This document shows positions 38,486 to 48,168 of a DNA stretch of 64,000 bases, in pieces. Within the stretch, counting starts at the first letter, position 1; the number at the start of each line of letters is the position of its first letter. The position numbers and the translations under genes are program-made. This DNA comes from Streptomyces sp. NBC_01235. Its GTDB lineage: Bacteria > Actinomycetota > Actinomycetes > Streptomycetales > Streptomycetaceae. The DNA lies in assembly GCF_035989285.1 (NCBI RefSeq), contig NZ_CP108513.1, forward strand, positions 4,588,001 through 4,652,000, written 5' to 3'. Below the pieces are notes generated by a model. It was not told where the DNA came from. It ran no database searches and saw only the letters and a list, made by a program, of their open reading frames with translations.

Positions 38486-39073
38486 ATGGAGCCCCAGCCC
38501 GTCACCCTCACCACCGCCCGCCTCGTCCTGCGCCCCCTCGGCCCCCACGACACCGACGCCGTGTACACCGCCGCCCAGGACCCCGACATCCAGCGCTGGA
38601 CCACGATCCCCTCCCCCTACCTCCCCGAGCACGCCCAGAGCTTCACCGAACTGCTCGCACCGGAGGGCTGGACGACCGCCTCGATGTTCACCTTCGGCGC
38701 CTTCCTCCCCGACGGCGCCCTCACCGGCGTCCTCAGCCTCACCATGCGCTCCCTGGGCACGGCCGAGGTCGGCTTCTGGGCCACCAAGGAACACCGGGGC
38801 CAGGGCTACACCACCGAGGCCACCCTCGCCGCCGCCCACTGGGCCTTCACCTCCCTCTCGATCGACCGCGTCGAATGGAGAGCCGAAGTCGGCAACACCG
38901 CCTCCCGCGCGGTCGCCGAAAAAGCCGGCTTCACCCTGGAAGGCACCCTGCGCTCAGCCATCCACAACAAGGGCGTACGCCGAGACTGCTGGCTGGCCTC
39001 CCTGCTCCCGTCCGACCTGGGACTGCCGTCGGCCGCGCCGTATCTCCCCGCACCACCCGCCGGGGAAGGCTAG
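38486..39073 (+). CDS. GNAT-family N-acetyltransferase (RimJ/RimL type)
   Basis: The 195-residue protein begins with TLTTARLVLRPLGPHDTDAV, the start typical of RimJ/RimL acetyltransferases, and has the acetyl-CoA loop HRGQGYTTEA and the late motif NTASRAVAEKAGF. The substrate is unknown. The 280-bp gap before it, shared with secA, should contain both promoters. Confidence 0.85.
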   Translation: MEPQPVTLTTARLVLRPLGPHDTDAVYTAAQDPDIQRWTTIPSPYLPEHAQSFTELLAPEGWTTASMFTFGAFLPDGALTGVLSLTMRSLGTAEVGFWATKEHRGQGYTTEATLAAAHWAFTSLSIDRVEWRAEVGNTASRAVAEKAGFTLEGTLRSAIHNKGVRRDCWLASLLPSDLGLPSAAPYLPAPPAGEG

Positions 39074-39171
39074 GGGCGACGGAGGCGGGAAAACCCATGC
39101 GCGCACCCACCCCACCCCCCGAACCCCCAGCTCACCCCCCACTGTCAGACCCACCACCTATCGTGCGAGCC

Positions 39172-40371
39172 ATGACGACCCCGCGCCCCGCCACCGAGCT
39201 CTCCGCAGACGAAGCCCGTCGCATCGCCCTACGGGCACAAGGCTTCCTCGGCACGCCCGACCGCAAGGCCGGCGTCCGCGGCGTCCTCCGCCACCTGGGC
39301 GCGGTCCAACTCGACACCATCTCCGTCCTGGCCCGCTCCCACGAACTGATCCCCTACGCCCGCCTGGGAGCCGTGGGCCGCAAACCGGTCGAGACCGCGT
39401 ACTGGAAGCCTGTGTCCATGGGCGCGCCTCCGGCACGACCCCACGCCTTCGAGTACTGGTCCCACGCCGCCTGCATCCTCCCCATCGAGGAATGGCCCCA
39501 CTTCGCCTTCCGCCGCCGCGCCTACCGCAGCCGCCCGCACTGGAACCACGCCCTCCCGGACGGCACGTACGACCAGGTCATCAAGCAGCTCCGCGCCGAA
39601 GGCCCCCTCACCGCCACCGAGTTGGGCGGCGCGAAGAAGACCAGCGAGTGGTGGGACTGGTCCGGCACCAAGGTCGCCGTGGAACGCGCGCTGATGTACG
39701 GCGAGGTGGTCTGCGTCGAGCGCCGCGGCTGGAAACGCGTGTACGACCTCGCCGAACGCGCCGTACCCGGCGACCTGCTGCACGACGAGCTGGACGACAC
39801 CGAGTGCCTGCGCCGCCTCGTCCGCCTGGCCGGCCAGTCCCTCGGCGTGGGCACGCGCGCGGACATCGCCGACTACCACCGGCTCAAGGGCGAACAGGTC
39901 GACGCAGTCATCGCCGACTCGGGCCTGGTCCCGGTCACGGTCGAGGGCTGGGGCAAGCCCGCCTGGGCCGACCCGACAGCCCTGGAAACGCCCCCGCGCG
40001 GCCGCCACCGCACCACACTCCTGTCCCCGTTCGACTCCCTGATCTGGGAACGGGCACGCACCGAGCGGATCTTCGGCTTCACCCACCGCCTGGAGGCCTA
40101 CGTCCCCAAGCCGAAGCGGGTGTACGGCTACTTCGCGATGCCGGTCCTCGCCGGCGGCCGGCTCGTCGGCCGCGTGGACCCGGCCCGGGAGGGCCGCACC
40201 CTGGTCGCCAAACATGTCACCCTGGACGGCCCGAAGGCGGTCCCGGCGGTGGCACAGGCCCTCCTCGAGGCGGCGACCTGGGTGGACTGCACGGACATAC
40301 GCGTGGAACGCGTGGACGCCCCGGACCTGCGCGAGCCGCTCACCGGAGAACTCACCCGCGCACTCGCCTGA
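39172..40371 (+). CDS. YcaQ-family winged-helix protein (putative DNA glycosylase)
   Basis: The 399-residue protein has the family pattern: ARRIALRAQGF, GAVQLDTISVLARSHELIPY, FEYWSHAACILP and LLSPFDSLIWERARTERIFGF. It belongs to the HTH-42/DUF1006 family, whose members YcaQ and AlkX/AlkZ unhook DNA interstrand crosslinks. The QLD and SHE motifs are near those implicated in catalysis. Whether it acts on crosslinks or other lesions is an inference from family. Confidence 0.88.
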   Translation: MTTPRPATELSADEARRIALRAQGFLGTPDRKAGVRGVLRHLGAVQLDTISVLARSHELIPYARLGAVGRKPVETAYWKPVSMGAPPARPHAFEYWSHAACILPIEEWPHFAFRRRAYRSRPHWNHALPDGTYDQVIKQLRAEGPLTATELGGAKKTSEWWDWSGTKVAVERALMYGEVVCVERRGWKRVYDLAERAVPGDLLHDELDDTECLRRLVRLAGQSLGVGTRADIADYHRLKGEQVDAVIADSGLVPVTVEGWGKPAWADPTALETPPRGRHRTTLLSPFDSLIWERARTERIFGFTHRLEAYVPKPKRVYGYFAMPVLAGGRLVGRVDPAREGRTLVAKHVTLDGPKAVPAVAQALLEAATWVDCTDIRVERVDAPDLREPLTGELTRALA

Positions 40372-40395
40372 CCGGCTCGACCGGCTCGACCGGAG

Positions 40396-41142
40396 TCAGC
40401 GGATCTCGAGGATCTTCTCCCGCATCGCGTACACCACCGCCTCCATCCTGGAGTGCAGCTGCAGCTTCTCCAGGATGTTGCGCACATGGTTCTTCACGGT
40501 GTTCTCGGAGATGAACAACTCCTTGGCGATGTCACGGTTGTTCATCCCCGTGGCGACGAGCTTGAGCACCTCCAGCTCCCGGTCCGTCAGCCGCGGCGCG
40601 GGCACGAGCCGACGCTCGTCGGTCCGCTGGATCATCGACTTGAACTCGGTGAGCAGCTTCGACGCCATGGAGGGGCTGATCTGTGACTGCCCGTCGGCGA
40701 CCGCGCGGATCGCGGTGGCGACCTCGTCCGTGGAGATCTCCTTGAGGAGATATCCGGTCGCGCCCGCCTTGATCGCCTCGTAGAGGTCGGCCTCCTCGTC
40801 ACTGATCGTCAACATGATGATCTTCGCGCTGGGGGCCACCTCCTTGATGGAGGTGCACGCCTCGATACCGCCGCGCTTGGGCATCCGTACGTCCATCAGC
40901 ACGATGTCCGGCAGCAGGTCGGCCGCCTTGTCCACGGCCTCGGCGCCGTCCCCCGCCTCACCGACGACCTGGATGTCCTCCTCGGCCGCGAGCACGATCT
41001 CCAGTCCCCGACGGAACAGAGCGTGGTCGTCCACGACAAGGACTCTGATCGGCTCCTTGCGTGGAGTGCCCTCGTCCGGGCCCATGCCGACGACGCCGTC
41101 GTCGGCGCCCTCGTCCCGCATCGGTCCGAAGCTGTCCGCCAT
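40396..41142 (-). CDS. NarL/FixJ-type response regulator, orphan
   Basis: The 248-residue regulator has a 30-residue disordered start, then a receiver domain with DDH (38-40), phospho-acceptor Asp84 (VLMDVRMP) and Lys in LLKEIS. A LuxR HTH (LTDRELEVLKLVATGMNNRD) ends it. The ATG at 41142 has a very strong ribosome-binding site (AGGGGGAGGAACG). No histidine kinase is adjacent. The position beside hpf and the lpqB-mtrB-mtrA operon is conserved in Streptomyces. Confidence 0.9.
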   Translation of the reverse strand: MADSFGPMRDEGADDGVVGMGPDEGTPRKEPIRVLVVDDHALFRRGLEIVLAAEEDIQVVGEAGDGAEAVDKAADLLPDIVLMDVRMPKRGGIEACTSIKEVAPSAKIIMLTISDEEADLYEAIKAGATGYLLKEISTDEVATAIRAVADGQSQISPSMASKLLTEFKSMIQRTDERRLVPAPRLTDRELEVLKLVATGMNNRDIAKELFISENTVKNHVRNILEKLQLHSRMEAVVYAMREKILEIR

Positions 41143-41347
41143 CGTTCCTCCCCCTGAAGGCTGCGGCCGTGGTCCTGAGCCATCGCCAACCCAAGGCAAC
41201 GGCCCACCGGTTGAACCGCCCTGCCATGATTCCATGCCCGGACGACAACGCGGTGACAGAGCGATGCCCGAAGGGGTCGCACACGGGCGCCCCTGGGGGC
41301 GCACACCGCGCTCCAGGGGCACACCGCTCAGCTGTCACCGGGCAGCG

Positions 41348-42040
41348 TCAGCCGCCCAGCGCGCCACCCGCCTCGGGTGAGTGGGCCTGGGCCACCATCG
41401 GGTCGGTGTCGAGGTAGATCACGCCGTAGTCGTAGGCGTGACGCCGGTAGACGACGCTGGGCTGCTTCGTCTCGGAGTCGACGAACAGGTAGAAGTCGTG
41501 TCCGACCAGTTCCATCTCGTAGAGGGCCTGGTCGAGGGTCATCGGAGCGGCCACGTGCGTCTTCTCGCGGACCACGAGGGGGCCGTCGCCCTGCACCTCC
41601 AGCGAGCCGATCTTCTTGGTCGGCACACTGTCCGACTCGCCGGCCTGGACGGGGTGACCGTTGCCGTTGAGCGTCGCCACACCCGGGACGTGGTCGGGAA
41701 CCTCTGCCGCGGAGAGCCTACGGGCGCCGCGGCGCGTGTATCGCTTGTCGTGCTGCTTGCGCAGCTGGGCGTCGAGCTTCTCCGCCGCCAGGTCGAGTGC
41801 CGCGTACGGGTCGTTGGCCGCCGCCTCCGCCCGGATCACCGGACCGCGGGAGCGGAGCGTGATCTCCACTCGGTCGCATCGGTCGGCCTGTCGGGGGTTG
41901 GGCTCCTTGGAGACCTCGACGTCGAGGCTGATCACCTTGCCGTCGAGCTTCTGGATCTTCTCCAGGTTCAGCTTCTCGGCCACGTGCTTGCGGAACCGCT
42001 CGGGCACCTCGGTCTTGCGGCCCTTGACGACGATGTCCAC
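41348..42040 (-). CDS. hpf: long-form ribosome hibernation promoting factor
   Basis: The N-terminal domain (residues 1-105; VDIVVKGRKTEVPERFRKHV onwards) binds the 30S decoding centre. The C-terminal domain (about 170-225; LEVQGDGPLVVREKTHV, then ALYEMELVGHDFYLFVD and YRRHAYDYGVIYL) dimerises ribosomes into inactive 100S particles. The GTG at 42040 has a GGAG seven bases upstream and gives the usual N-terminus; the frame open to 42259 is not translated. It should be expressed in stationary phase or stress. Confidence 0.95.
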   Translation of the reverse strand: MDIVVKGRKTEVPERFRKHVAEKLNLEKIQKLDGKVISLDVEVSKEPNPRQADRCDRVEITLRSRGPVIRAEAAANDPYAALDLAAEKLDAQLRKQHDKRYTRRGARRLSAAEVPDHVPGVATLNGNGHPVQAGESDSVPTKKIGSLEVQGDGPLVVREKTHVAAPMTLDQALYEMELVGHDFYLFVDSETKQPSVVYRRHAYDYGVIYLDTDPMVAQAHSPEAGGALGG

Positions 42041-42354
42041 GCAGAACTCCGTTCCCGGATCACTCCGCTTCGATGGCGGAGCATCTCCCTTTTGCACCAA
42101 GCTCCGGTGAGCACCGGAACCTCGGACTTGGTGACTTCCACCTCCTCCTCCCCCATGGGCGAGATCTACACCCCAGGCGCTGCAGGTGATTACGCAAACC
42201 GCAGCACGGCATTCGGATAGGAGAGGTGTGGCCTGCGGCTTTCCCTCACAACCGAACATATCTCGCCCGGACGGATGTCGTCACCCTCTACTGCGGCGTA
42301 CCTCCGTTCAGGTGAATTGACCCTCTCATTACCTGCAACGACACAAGTTCTCAC
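42041..42354. other. 314-bp upstream region of hpf, no gene seen
   Basis: This is the regulatory region of hpf, with an AT-richer section around 42330-42375 (TTCCGGTTTATTTCGAAAGA) next to the end of comF. I see no terminator hairpin for comF, so comF may read into hpf on the same strand. Confidence 0.45.
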
Positions 42355-43275
42355 TCAGTTCCGGTTTATTTCGAAAGAGTCCGGCGAGGCCGCGACCACG
42401 GCCGCGCAGAGCACGTCACCGGCACCGCCCATGCCTGCCTCCCTCACTCCGGACGGCTTCACCTTTCTGCCTTCCCTCGTGACACCCACGTACACGGCCG
42501 GCGCACCTTCAGCATCCATCCCTCGCTCCGCCTCCTCCCTGCGCCCCACCCGCCCCTCCCGTTCCAGCCCTTCTTGCCCTTCCAGCCGCTCCTCCACGGT
42601 CGTCGCCGTCCGCACCGCGCGCGCCGCCTCCATCAGCGAAGCTCCCGTCGTGACCAGGTCGTCGACGAGCACCACCCGACCACCGCGCAGCACCCGCGCG
42701 CCCCCGGGCACCACCGCCAACGCGCCCACCAGGTTGTTCAGCCGCTGCCGGGAGTCGAGCCCCGACTGGTCGGCCACGGCCCTCCGCTGCCTCAGCACCG
42801 CGGCCACCCGCGCCGGCATCCCGGCCCGCCGCAGCTCACCGGCCGCCGCGAGCGCGATCCGCCGCGCCGGGTCATGGCCACGGGCCCGCACCGCGGCGCG
42901 GGCGGAGGGGACGGGGACGAGCAGCAGTAGACCTCCGGGGGGCTGGGGCCCCTCCCCCTCCCCCTCCCCCACCCCCACTCGCACAGCCCCCGCCAACGCC
43001 GCACCCAGCGGTCGCGCCAGCGTCAGCGCGCCGCGTTCCTTGTGGGCCAGCAGCACTGCACGGACTTCGTCCGCGTACCGGGCCGCCGCGTGCACGGCGG
43101 GCAGCCCTGGCGGTTCCAGCACCGGCCTTACCCGGAACGGCACGGCCCCGCTCAGCGCCGCACGGCACTGCGGGCAGAGCACCGTACGTGCGCTTCCGCA
43201 GCCTCCGCACTCGGCGGGCAGCACCAGGCCGGCGAGCTCCTGCCACCACCTGCGAACGCCTTCCACGTCGACCAC
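42355..43275 (-). CDS. ComF-family phosphoribosyltransferase
   Basis: A zinc-finger start (Cys23, 26, 34, 37 in ECGGCGSARTVLCPQC) precedes a type I phosphoribosyltransferase domain with the PRPP loop VVLVDDLVTTGAS (about 200-212). The C-terminal 70 residues (Glu/Arg-rich, then a hydrophobic patch) are an extension of uncertain role. ComF proteins assist DNA uptake in some bacteria; in Streptomyces the function is unproven. It lies between lpqB and hpf on the same strand. Confidence 0.88.
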   Translation of the reverse strand: MVDVEGVRRWWQELAGLVLPAECGGCGSARTVLCPQCRAALSGAVPFRVRPVLEPPGLPAVHAAARYADEVRAVLLAHKERGALTLARPLGAALAGAVRVGVGEGEGEGPQPPGGLLLLVPVPSARAAVRARGHDPARRIALAAAGELRRAGMPARVAAVLRQRRAVADQSGLDSRQRLNNLVGALAVVPGGARVLRGGRVVLVDDLVTTGASLMEAARAVRTATTVEERLEGQEGLEREGRVGRREEAERGMDAEGAPAVYVGVTREGRKVKPSGVREAGMGGAGDVLCAAVVAASPDSFEINRN

Positions 43276-43306
43276 TGTGCCAACGGCCGGAGCGGCTCGC
43301 CACCCC

Positions 43307-43339
43307 TGTGGAAAACCCTGGGCGAGAGCCTGTGGAAAA
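43307..43339. repeat. two TGTGGAAAA direct repeats upstream of comF
   Basis: CTGTGGAAAAC occurs twice with a 24-bp period (TGTGGAAAA at 43307-43315 and 43331-43339). Each is close to the DnaA-box consensus TGTGGATAA. The sites lie in the likely promoter of comF. A GATCACACCGACYGATC-type imperfect repeat follows at about 43363-43440. Confidence 0.55.
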
Positions 43340-43507
43340 CTCCCGGGAAGGCAGACCTGGGACGATCACACCGACTGATCGCACCGACCGATCGTGGCGA
43401 CGGATCACACCGACCGATCACACCGCCGGACCGCACCGGCCAAAGAGCAGGCGAAAAGCAGACCGCTCCGGGGGACTTAACCGGGCTTCACCCCCGGAGG
43501 AAAAAGA

Positions 43508-45343
43508 TCACCCCGGGTAAAACGCGACGGAAGCGGTTTCCTTCAGTGTCCGCCACCCACTCCCGCCGGGCAGCCACAGCAGGCCGTCCTTGGAGGTCGC
43601 GAACAGCGGGGTGTCGCTGTCCTCGGAGGCGGCGATGCTGGTGACCTCCGTGAGGCCGGGAAGCGTTCCCGCCTCGGGGATCGAGCCGTCGCACTGCACG
43701 TACTGCACCTGCTCCACGCCGCCGGCCTCGCGCCCGACCACCACGAGCCGACTGTCCCCGGCCCACGACATGGCCCTGACCCCTTCCAACTCCGGTGTCG
43801 CCGAGCGTAGTTCCTGGACCGACACGGACGGCTGCCCGCCGTTGCCCGCGCTCCGCTCGATCCGCCCGATGAGCAGGGACTGCTTGCCGCCCTTGTCGAC
43901 GACGAGCGCGATCCGAACCCCGTCGGCGGCCACGCGCACGGCGTTGATACGGCCGTCCAGACCCGGGGTGAGCACCTCCAGCGGCTGTCCGCCGCCCTTC
44001 GCCAGCAGGAGCAGCCGGGGGGCGACGGGATTGCGGTCGGCCACCCACAGGTCGCCCTGGGCGTCCCAGCTGGGCGTGGTGAGCCGGTCGGTCTCCGTCT
44101 TGCCCTTGCTCTGCAGTACGGGGTCGCCGATGGAGCTGCCGGAGACGGTGGAGGTGACGTAGAGCGTCTTGCCGTCGAGGGCGACTCCGGCGGCGCTGTG
44201 TTCGTCGCGTGCCACGGCGACCGAGCGCAGTGCCTTGGTGCCGTCGCCGAGCGCTCCGGGCACCGGATCGGCCCTGGTGTTGCCACTGCCGCTCGTCATG
44301 CGCACGAGGCGGTGCTGGCCGTCGATGAAGTACAGGTAGCCGGGGTTGCTCTCCGAGCCGCGTGCGGCGACGGCGGCGGCCCGGTCCCCGGTGAGGGAGC
44401 ACAGTTGGGTGCCGCCCGCGCGCAGCGCGATCTCGTCGATGGTGGGGGTGAGGCTCTGCAGGGAGAACAGCAGCTGGGCCGCCATCTCGTCGCACTTGCC
44501 CCGTCCGATGTGGGCCGCCTTGTCGTTCAGCGGCACGGTGAGCTTGTTCTGGTCGTCCGGCGTCAGCGAGGTGACGCCCTTGGGCAGCGCGGTTCCCGTG
44601 GGGAAGCTGGATCTGACGACGTGACGCAGCCAGCTGGTGGGTCCCGTGAGCACGGAGCGCACCATCTGCGTCATGGGGTCGACGCGTTCGCGTACGTAGA
44701 CGGGGTCGGCGACGGCCATGGGCTGCCCGGAGCCGTCGGCCGTGGTGTTGGAGGCGAAGTAGTACTTGTTGACGGACACGTAGTTGCGCTGGAAGTCGGA
44801 CTTGCCCATGACGACGCCCGGGGGGAGCGCGTCGATGCGCCACTGTCCGCTCTTCTTGTCGCGGGTGAGGTGGACCGTCTGGCCGTAGTTGCCCGAGGCG
44901 GGCGTGTAGGACTGCTGCGCGTCGACGGTGGCGACCCTGGTGCCGGTCAGGACGTACGAGAAGTCGTCGCCGTCCTCCCTGCTTCCGGCGGGCCCGGCCT
45001 CGGTCGCCGGTCCGTCCGCCAGGACGGTCGTGGACCGTTCGGGCTCCCACTTCTGGGCGGCCTTGTCGGTCAGGTACTGCCGTGCCGTCGAGTAGCTCGG
45101 GTCGTCGCTGGTGAGCGCCTCGAGGAAGCCCTGGACGATCTCGGAGGGCGGCGCGTCGTCCCGGGGCGGCATCGCGAACACTCGTACCTGGGTGTCCTGG
45201 CGCGGGGTGGATTCGACGCCGCGCAGATCCCCGCTGTCGGGCATCGAGGCGCATCCCGCCAGCAGTACGGCGCCACAGGCGACGTACGCCAGCGTGCGCC
45301 CCGGCGTGCGCCTGGTTCCCCCCTCGCGCCGTTCAGCGCCCAC
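43508..45343 (-). CDS. lpqB: lipoprotein LpqB, modulator of the MtrAB system
   Basis: The 611-residue protein has a lipoprotein signal (VACGAVLLAGC, lipobox LLAGC), then a GerMN-type domain and a beta-propeller-like C-terminal half. It sits outside the membrane and in actinobacteria interacts with the sensor kinase MtrB. The GTG at 45343 follows an AGGGGAGG and overlaps the end of mtrB by 11 bp, so translation is coupled. It is the last gene of the mtrA-mtrB-lpqB operon. Confidence 0.95.
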   Translation of the reverse strand: MGAERREGGTRRTPGRTLAYVACGAVLLAGCASMPDSGDLRGVESTPRQDTQVRVFAMPPRDDAPPSEIVQGFLEALTSDDPSYSTARQYLTDKAAQKWEPERSTTVLADGPATEAGPAGSREDGDDFSYVLTGTRVATVDAQQSYTPASGNYGQTVHLTRDKKSGQWRIDALPPGVVMGKSDFQRNYVSVNKYYFASNTTADGSGQPMAVADPVYVRERVDPMTQMVRSVLTGPTSWLRHVVRSSFPTGTALPKGVTSLTPDDQNKLTVPLNDKAAHIGRGKCDEMAAQLLFSLQSLTPTIDEIALRAGGTQLCSLTGDRAAAVAARGSESNPGYLYFIDGQHRLVRMTSGSGNTRADPVPGALGDGTKALRSVAVARDEHSAAGVALDGKTLYVTSTVSGSSIGDPVLQSKGKTETDRLTTPSWDAQGDLWVADRNPVAPRLLLLAKGGGQPLEVLTPGLDGRINAVRVAADGVRIALVVDKGGKQSLLIGRIERSAGNGGQPSVSVQELRSATPELEGVRAMSWAGDSRLVVVGREAGGVEQVQYVQCDGSIPEAGTLPGLTEVTSIAASEDSDTPLFATSKDGLLWLPGGSGWRTLKETASVAFYPG

Positions 45344-47477
45344 GAGATGCCTCCCCTTGCTCGTCCGAGCCCTCCGTCCCGGCTCCCCGCCGGTCCGGAG
45401 TCCCCCTCGGTGCCGTGTCCTGCGTGTCACCCGTGCGGGCGGTTTCGGTCCGCTCCGGGCCCTCGCCGCGTACCGCGCCCGTCGCGGGCGGCTCTTCCGG
45501 TCGTCGTGCCCCGCCCGTGCCCGAGGCAGTCCGGGGCACCACGCGCGCGCCGTTGCCGGGCAGGGCCGTCGGGTCGGCTGTGGGGGCCACGGTGGCCATG
45601 CGGGGCGTGAGCGAGGTCCGTGCGGCCGACAGTTGCTCACTGGCGGGCTGTACCGGCACGGTGGCGCTCTTCTCGCCTCCGCCGCGCGGCTGGCCGGCGT
45701 CGCCAAGTTCTCCCCGGTTGCGGCGGGAGTCCTTGGGTTCCAGCGGTATCGGTGAGCCCCGCAGCGGCTCGTCGGCGGTCCTGGGCAGCGTCAGCCGGAA
45801 CTGGGAGCCGCCGCCGGGCTCTCCCCAGGCCTGCAGCCAGCCGCCGTGCAGTCGCGCGTCCTCCAGGGCGATGGACAGTCCCAGGCCGGTGCCGCCGGTG
45901 GTACGCGCGCGTGCCGGGTCGGCGCGCCAGAACCGGCTGAAGACGCGGGTGGCCTCGCCGGGCTTGAGCCCGACGCCGTAGTCGCGCACGGCGATGGCGA
46001 CGGCCCCGCCCGCGGCGGCCAGTTTGACGATGACGTCGTTGCCCTCGCCGTGTTCCACGGCGTTGACGACCAGGTTGCGCAGCACCCGCTCGACGCGCCG
46101 GGCGTCGGCCTCGGCGACGACGGGCTGCTGGTCGCCGATGACGCGGACGGTCGTCCCCTTGCGTTCGGCGAGCGGCGCGGCCCCGCTGACTACGCGCCGC
46201 ACGACCTCCCTGAGGTCGATCGGCTCGGCCTCCAGGGCGGCGGCTCCGGCGTCGAAGCGGCTGATCTCCAGCAGGTCGGCGAGGAGCGTCTCGAACCGGT
46301 CGAGTTGGTCGGCGAGCAGTTCTGCGGACCGCGCGGTGATGGGATCGAAGTCGACGCGGGCGTCGTGGATGACGTCGGCGGCCATACGGACGGTCGTCAG
46401 CGGCGTCCGCAACTCGTGCGAGACGTCGGACACGAACCGCCGCTGCATCCGTGACAGGTCCTCCAGTTGCTGGATCTTCAGCTGGAGGTTCTGGGCCATC
46501 TTGTTGAAGGCCTCGCCCAGGCGTGCGATGTCGTCCTCGCCGGTGACCTTCATCCGCTCCTGCAGCCGTCCGGCGGACAGCCGCTCGGCGATCCCGGCGG
46601 CCATCCGCACGGGCGTGACGACCTGCCGCACCACGAGCCAGGCGATGGCACCGAGGAGGACGACGACGAAGAGTCCGGCGGTCGCCAGCGTGCCCTTGAC
46701 CAGGCTCAGCGACTTCTCCTCCTGTGTGAGCGGGAAGAGGTAGTACAGCTCGTACGCGTCGCCGTTGGGGTCGTTGACCTGCTTGCCGATGACCAGGGCC
46801 GGCTGGGACTCCTTGTGGTTGCTGTAGCGGATGCGGGAGTAACTCTGGACCGCTCCGGTGCTGGTGTTGACTCGTACGCGCAGGTTCTCCGGGACGCTCT
46901 TGTTGGGGTCGACAAAGCCGGATGCGCGCGGTCCACGTCCGGCTGCGCTGTCGTCGCCGGGAGGCAGGGTGACCACGTCGAAGGCACCCTGGCCGCCGCT
47001 GGACAGCGACGACACGAGCTCGCTCATCCATTCGATGACGTTCTGCGAGGCGCGGTCCGTCGCCGGGGTCCCGTCGTCGGCGACCGCGCTGGCGGCCTCG
47101 TCGGCCTTCTGCTTGGCCACGGCGAATCCGCCGGTGGCCTGGCTCTGGGACGCCTTGACCTTGGCGTCCAGCAGGCCGTTGCGCACCTGCCCGATGACGA
47201 CGAAGCCCAGCAGCAGGACGACGCCCAGCGACATCAGCAGCGTCGTGACGACGACCTTGAGCTGGATGTTGCGCCGCCACAGCCGCATGACGGGCAGCAG
47301 CGGCCGGCGCACCCAGCGCAGCAGCAGCCTCAGGACGGGGCTGCCCTGCACCCCGCCTTGGAGGAGCCCGCCTTCGAGGAGGCGTGCGAAGCGTGAACCC
47401 GGTGTCTTACGGCCGACAGGCCGCTCCGGACGGGCCCCGGACCGGCCGGGGGCCGAAGCGGCACTGTCCCCGGACAT
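45333..47477 (-). CDS. mtrB: sensor histidine kinase MtrB
   Basis: This is a 714-residue membrane kinase: first membrane segment at about 73-95 (VVVTTLLMSLGVVLLLGFVV), extracytoplasmic sensor domain, second membrane segment at about 265-285, HAMP (RMAAGIAERLSAGRLQERM), HisKA with phospho-accepting His in VSHELRTPL (about 357) and HATPase_c (NLVVNAVEH; GLSIALED). A long Pro/Arg-rich C-terminal tail is typical of Streptomyces MtrB. The ATG at 47477 lies one base after the mtrA stop; an ATG at 47510 would overlap mtrA. Confidence 0.96.
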   Translation of the reverse strand: MSGDSAASAPGRSGARPERPVGRKTPGSRFARLLEGGLLQGGVQGSPVLRLLLRWVRRPLLPVMRLWRRNIQLKVVVTTLLMSLGVVLLLGFVVIGQVRNGLLDAKVKASQSQATGGFAVAKQKADEAASAVADDGTPATDRASQNVIEWMSELVSSLSSGGQGAFDVVTLPPGDDSAAGRGPRASGFVDPNKSVPENLRVRVNTSTGAVQSYSRIRYSNHKESQPALVIGKQVNDPNGDAYELYYLFPLTQEEKSLSLVKGTLATAGLFVVVLLGAIAWLVVRQVVTPVRMAAGIAERLSAGRLQERMKVTGEDDIARLGEAFNKMAQNLQLKIQQLEDLSRMQRRFVSDVSHELRTPLTTVRMAADVIHDARVDFDPITARSAELLADQLDRFETLLADLLEISRFDAGAAALEAEPIDLREVVRRVVSGAAPLAERKGTTVRVIGDQQPVVAEADARRVERVLRNLVVNAVEHGEGNDVIVKLAAAGGAVAIAVRDYGVGLKPGEATRVFSRFWRADPARARTTGGTGLGLSIALEDARLHGGWLQAWGEPGGGSQFRLTLPRTADEPLRGSPIPLEPKDSRRNRGELGDAGQPRGGGEKSATVPVQPASEQLSAARTSLTPRMATVAPTADPTALPGNGARVVPRTASGTGGARRPEEPPATGAVRGEGPERTETARTGDTQDTAPRGTPDRRGAGTEGSDEQGEASRGR

Positions 47478-47478
47478 G

Positions 47479-48168
47479 TCAGCTGGGTCCTGCCTTGTAT
47501 CCGACGCCACGGACGGTCACCACGATCTCGGGCCGCTCGGGGTCCTTCTCGACCTTGGAGCGCAGCCGCTGGACGTGCACATTGACCAGGCGGGTGTCGG
47601 CGGCGTGCCGGTAGCCCCACACCTGCTCAAGGAGTACCTCGCGGGTGAACACCTGCCAGGGCTTGCGCGCGAGCGCGACCAGCAGGTCGAACTCCAGCGG
47701 CGTCAGCGCGATCGACTGCCCGTCCCGCTTCACGGAGTGACCGGCAACGTCGATGACGAGGTCGCCTATGGCGAGCTGCTCGGGCGCCGGCTCCTCCGAC
47801 CTCCGCAGCCGGGCCCGGATCCGGGCGACCAGCTCCTTCGGCTTGAACGGCTTCACGATGTAGTCGTCGGCGCCGGACTCCAGTCCGACGACCACGTCGA
47901 CGGTGTCGCTCTTCGCCGTGAGCATCACGATCGGCACCCCGGACTCCGCCCTGATCAGGCGGCACACCTCGATGCCGTCCCGGCCGGGCAGCATCAGGTC
48001 CAGCAGCACCAGGTCGGGCTTCGCCTCACGGAAAGCAGCCAGCGCCTTGTCGCCGTCAGCTACGAAAGACGGCTCAAAACCTTCACCACGCAGCACAATG
48101 CCGAGCATCTCGGCCAGTGCGGTGTCGTCGTCGACGACAAGGACTCGTCCCTTCATAAACGACATCAT
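47479..48168 (-). CDS. mtrA: DNA-binding response regulator MtrA
   Basis: MtrA is an OmpR-type regulator that controls cell cycle, development and antibiotic genes in Streptomyces. The receiver has DDD (13-15), phospho-acceptor Asp57 (LVLLDLMLPG) and Lys in YIVKPFKPKE; the winged helix ends with VTVRGVGYKAG. The start may be the ATG at 48168, 48165 or 48153 (MKGRVLVVDDD). The base just upstream of the first ATG is where homology between the two flanks of the integrated element begins, so the promoter now driving mtrA (48169 onwards) is probably element-borne. Confidence 0.96.
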   Translation of the reverse strand: MMSFMKGRVLVVDDDTALAEMLGIVLRGEGFEPSFVADGDKALAAFREAKPDLVLLDLMLPGRDGIEVCRLIRAESGVPIVMLTAKSDTVDVVVGLESGADDYIVKPFKPKELVARIRARLRRSEEPAPEQLAIGDLVIDVAGHSVKRDGQSIALTPLEFDLLVALARKPWQVFTREVLLEQVWGYRHAADTRLVNVHVQRLRSKVEKDPERPEIVVTVRGVGYKAGPS

